From Streptomyces sp. NRRL F-6676 (GTDB lineage: Bacteria; Actinomycetota; Actinomycetes; Streptomycetales; Streptomycetaceae), in the NCBI RefSeq assembly GCF_000725625.1, contig NZ_JOHS01000062.1, positions 1 to 35,458 on the forward strand: a stretch of DNA of 35,458 nt, in the 5' to 3' direction. Each line of letters starts with the position of its first letter. Position 1 is the first letter of the stretch. Of this stretch, positions 33,972-35,458 are shown piece after piece. The notes below the pieces were generated by a model. It ran no database searches. It had not been told where the DNA came from and saw nothing but the letters and a program-made list of their open reading frames with translations. Both the position numbers and the translations under genes were made by a program.

Positions 33972-33977
33972 ATCATA
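33972..33977 (-). promoter_or_regulatory. Candidate -10 box of the GNAT-importer operon
   Basis: TATGAT on the minus strand (33977-33972) is a near-perfect -10 element in a locally A/T-rich patch. The TTGAAA at 33996-33991 is only 13 bp away, too close for a standard -35. Transcription from it would start near 33965, about 20 bases before the chosen GTG. Confidence 0.35.
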
Positions 33978-34173
33978 TGCAGTAAGGAGTTTTCAAGATC
34001 CCCCACCCATCCCTCCGCGCTCTCTCTGCCCTCGCTCGGCCCTCCTCCCGCCCGGACGGTCGCACGGTCCCTCCCGCGAACGCCGGACGCCGGCGCCCCG
34101 CCGCATCCGGCCCGCGGGCGTGCCGTATCGGTCGCGCCCGTCCCGCGCAGGCGTGCGCGGACGCAATGCGGGT

Positions 34174-35184
34174 ATGTCGCACCGCATGCGTGTGGGTGTG
34201 GTGGACGTGGGGTCGAACACGGTGCGGCTGGTGGTCGCGGACGCGGTCGGCGGCATACCGCTGCCCGTGCACACCGCGAAGTGGCGGCTGCGGCTCTCCG
34301 AGGACGTCGAGCCGGGCGGTCCCGTGCCCGAGGCGGCCGTGGAGCGGCTGGTGGCCGCGGTCGGCGAGGCGAACGCCACGGCACGGCGGTGGGGCGCGTG
34401 CGATCCGCCGGCCTTCGCGACCGCCGTCGTGCGCAACGCCCCCAACCGGCAGGAGGTGCTGGACGCGGTACGGGCCGGCACCGGGGTGCCGCTGTGCACA
34501 CTGCCGGGCGAGGTGGAGGGCGAGCTGACGTTCCTCGGGGCCCGGCGGTGGATGGGCTGGCGGTCGGGACCGCTGGCCCTGCTCGACATCGGCGGCGGCA
34601 CGCTGGAGGTGGCGTTCGGCCGGGGCCGGCTGCCGGACTTCGTGGCCTCGCTGCCGCTGGGGGCGCGCCGGCTGACGCACGAATTCTTCGCGGACGAGGA
34701 GGATCCGCCGTCGGCGGAGAGCGTACGGGCGATGCGGCGCGCGGTCCGTCACCAGTTGCGGGACGTGGCCGCACGGATCCGCTGGGAGGGCCCGCGCACG
34801 GCGGTCGCGACCTCGCGCACGTTCCAGCAACTGGCCCGGCTCTGCGGGGCCGCGCCCGGCCGGCACGGCCCGTTCGTGGAGCGGGAACTGCACCGGGGTG
34901 AACTCCGCCGCCAACTCGACCGCCTGGCCGGCCTCCCCGCGGCGGACCGCGCCCAGCTGCCCGGCATCTCGGCACCACGGGCCCGCCAGAGCCTGGCCGG
35001 CGCGGTGGTCGCCCACACGGCGATGAAACTGACGGGCCTCACCACCCTGACGATCTCCCCCTGGGCGATCCGCGAGGGCATCCTCCTGCGCCACATTGAG
35101 GACGGCCCCGCCTGGTGGACCACCATCACCCGCCCCGAAGGGCACACCACACCGCCGGTCCCCCTACGGGTGGCGACCCCGTAG
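34174..35184 (+). CDS. Ppx/GppA-family phosphatase (exopolyphosphatase-like)
   Basis: A 336-residue member of the ASKHA-fold Ppx/GppA family. The N-terminal phosphate motif is VVDVGSNTVRLVV, and the second phosphate-binding motif is LLDIGGGTLEVAFG. The short form (about 310-340 residues) of actinobacteria lacks the C-terminal HD domain of larger Ppx proteins. It should hydrolyse polyphosphate or pppGpp; which one cannot be told. ATG codons at 34174 and 34186 are both possible, without a clear ribosome-binding site; 34186 (MRVGVVDVG) fits the shortest family form. The last codons lie in a terminator stem. Confidence 0.85.
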   Translation: MSHRMRVGVVDVGSNTVRLVVADAVGGIPLPVHTAKWRLRLSEDVEPGGPVPEAAVERLVAAVGEANATARRWGACDPPAFATAVVRNAPNRQEVLDAVRAGTGVPLCTLPGEVEGELTFLGARRWMGWRSGPLALLDIGGGTLEVAFGRGRLPDFVASLPLGARRLTHEFFADEEDPPSAESVRAMRRAVRHQLRDVAARIRWEGPRTAVATSRTFQQLARLCGAAPGRHGPFVERELHRGELRRQLDRLAGLPAADRAQLPGISAPRARQSLAGAVVAHTAMKLTGLTTLTISPWAIREGILLRHIEDGPAWWTTITRPEGHTTPPVPLRVATP

Positions 35185-35187
35185 GGG
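35161..35187 (+). terminator. Hairpin overlapping the Ppx/GppA stop codon
   Basis: CCCCTACGGG (35161-35170) and CCCGTAGGGG (35178-35187) form a perfect 10-bp stem with a 7-base loop. The TAG stop (35182-35184) lies inside the right arm. Confidence 0.65.
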
Positions 35188-35222
35188 ACGCGCCGTAGGG
35201 GACGCGCCGCAGAGGGCGCGCC
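35181..35222. repeat. 14-bp tandem repeat (three units) after the Ppx/GppA gene
   Basis: GTAGGGGACGCGCC occurs twice (35181-35194, 35195-35208), followed by a diverged unit GCAGAGGGCGCGCC (35209-35222). The first unit begins with the stop codon region of the gene. Confidence 0.8.
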
Positions 35223-35235
35223 CCTCAGGGGCGCG
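35217..35235. terminator. Second hairpin downstream of Ppx/GppA gene
   Basis: CGCGCCCCT (35217-35225) and AGGGGCGCG (35227-35235) are perfect 9-bp arms around one C. The hairpin also begins the dispersed gene-end repeat. Confidence 0.6.
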
Positions 35236-35305
35236 GGGAACTGCGCGACCAGCCACATCTGACCCGCACCCGCCATACACCCGCCCCCGAGCTATGAGGC
35301 GCCCT
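35221..35305. repeat. Dispersed gene-end repeat, copy 2
   Basis: It has the same ordered blocks as 29957-30067: CAGGGGCGCGGGG, CAGCCA, ACCCGCACCCGCC and CCCCCGAGCTATGA. It lies downstream of a gene here too. The rest of 35236-35340 contains no supported gene. Confidence 0.6.
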
Positions 35306-35340
35306 ACACCGGAGGCGCCCTACACCCATCCACCCCCATC

Positions 35341-35411
35341 CCACCCACCCCGGGGTCCAAGGGGCGAAGCCCCTTGAAAGGACGGGAAGGGTAGGGGCGG
35401 CGGGGGCGAAA
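35341..35411. repeat. Dispersed intergenic repeat, copy B (hairpin-bearing)
   Basis: The 60-bp core at 35352-35411 matches 41-100 at 57 of 60 positions in the same orientation. The stem AAGGGGC/GCCCCTT is kept, with loop GAA. The remaining bases to the window end hold no supported gene. Confidence 0.75.
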
Positions 35412-35458
35412 AAGGGTACCCGCACCCCATGAACCGCACCCCTCAGGAAGGCCTCCCC

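Overview
The window is high-GC actinobacterial chromosome, almost certainly Streptomyces. The signs are extreme G/C at third codon positions, frequent GTG and TTG starts, SpoIIE-type phosphatases with GAF/PAS sensors, an S1 protease with an alpha-lytic-type propeptide, and G/C-rich dispersed repeats at gene ends. No rRNA, tRNA, CRISPR array or complete insertion sequence was seen. Identifications come from motifs and gene order read directly; no database search was possible.

Region 1 (about 206-11238) is a small membrane protein followed by a myo-inositol catabolic locus. A minus-strand operon encodes a lipoprotein sugar-binding protein, permease and ATPase, ending in an IolE-like dehydratase/isomerase. 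A divergent plus-strand series encodes IolC kinase, a Cgl0158/IolJ-type aldolase, IolD hydrolase, MmsA/IolA dehydrogenase and a GntR/UTRA regulator. The 277-bp divergent intergenic region holds repeated ATGTCnGTACAA boxes, an inverted repeat over a TTGACA box, and a probable leaderless iolC promoter. A 170-bp full-length imperfect palindrome (MITE-like) sits between iolC and the aldolase. No iolB gene is present.

Region 2 (about 11258-16715) holds a truncated SDR/epimerase remnant, an HSL-family hydrolase divergent from a MarR regulator with palindromic sites between them, a Gfo/Idh/MocA oxidoreductase divergent from a secreted beta-propeller protein, and a YfcE-like phosphoesterase.

Region 3 (about 16827-21621) is a divergent pair of multidomain PP2C/SpoIIE phosphatases. 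One also carries a RsbW-like ATPase domain, which suggests partner-switching stress or developmental signalling.

Region 4 (about 21696-29928) is the most distinctive. An S1 serine protease with a Gly/Gln/Ala repeat tail is transcribed away from a 71-aa double-glycine leader peptide. After a very strong hairpin come three export genes of the NHLP/NHLM bacteriocin type: an HlyD-like protein, a C39 peptidase-ABC protein and a second ABC protein. The predicted 48-residue product has no Cys, no aromatic and no basic residue, and no modifying enzyme is nearby. This looks like an unmodified, Val/Gly/Thr-rich, GxxxG-containing secreted peptide with its own processing exporter.

Region 5 (about 30056-35184) is a minus-strand GNAT - family-5 solute-binding lipoprotein - fused DppBC permease operon without ATPases, then a Ppx/GppA-family phosphatase. 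The window begins and ends with near-identical 60-bp hairpin-bearing repeats.
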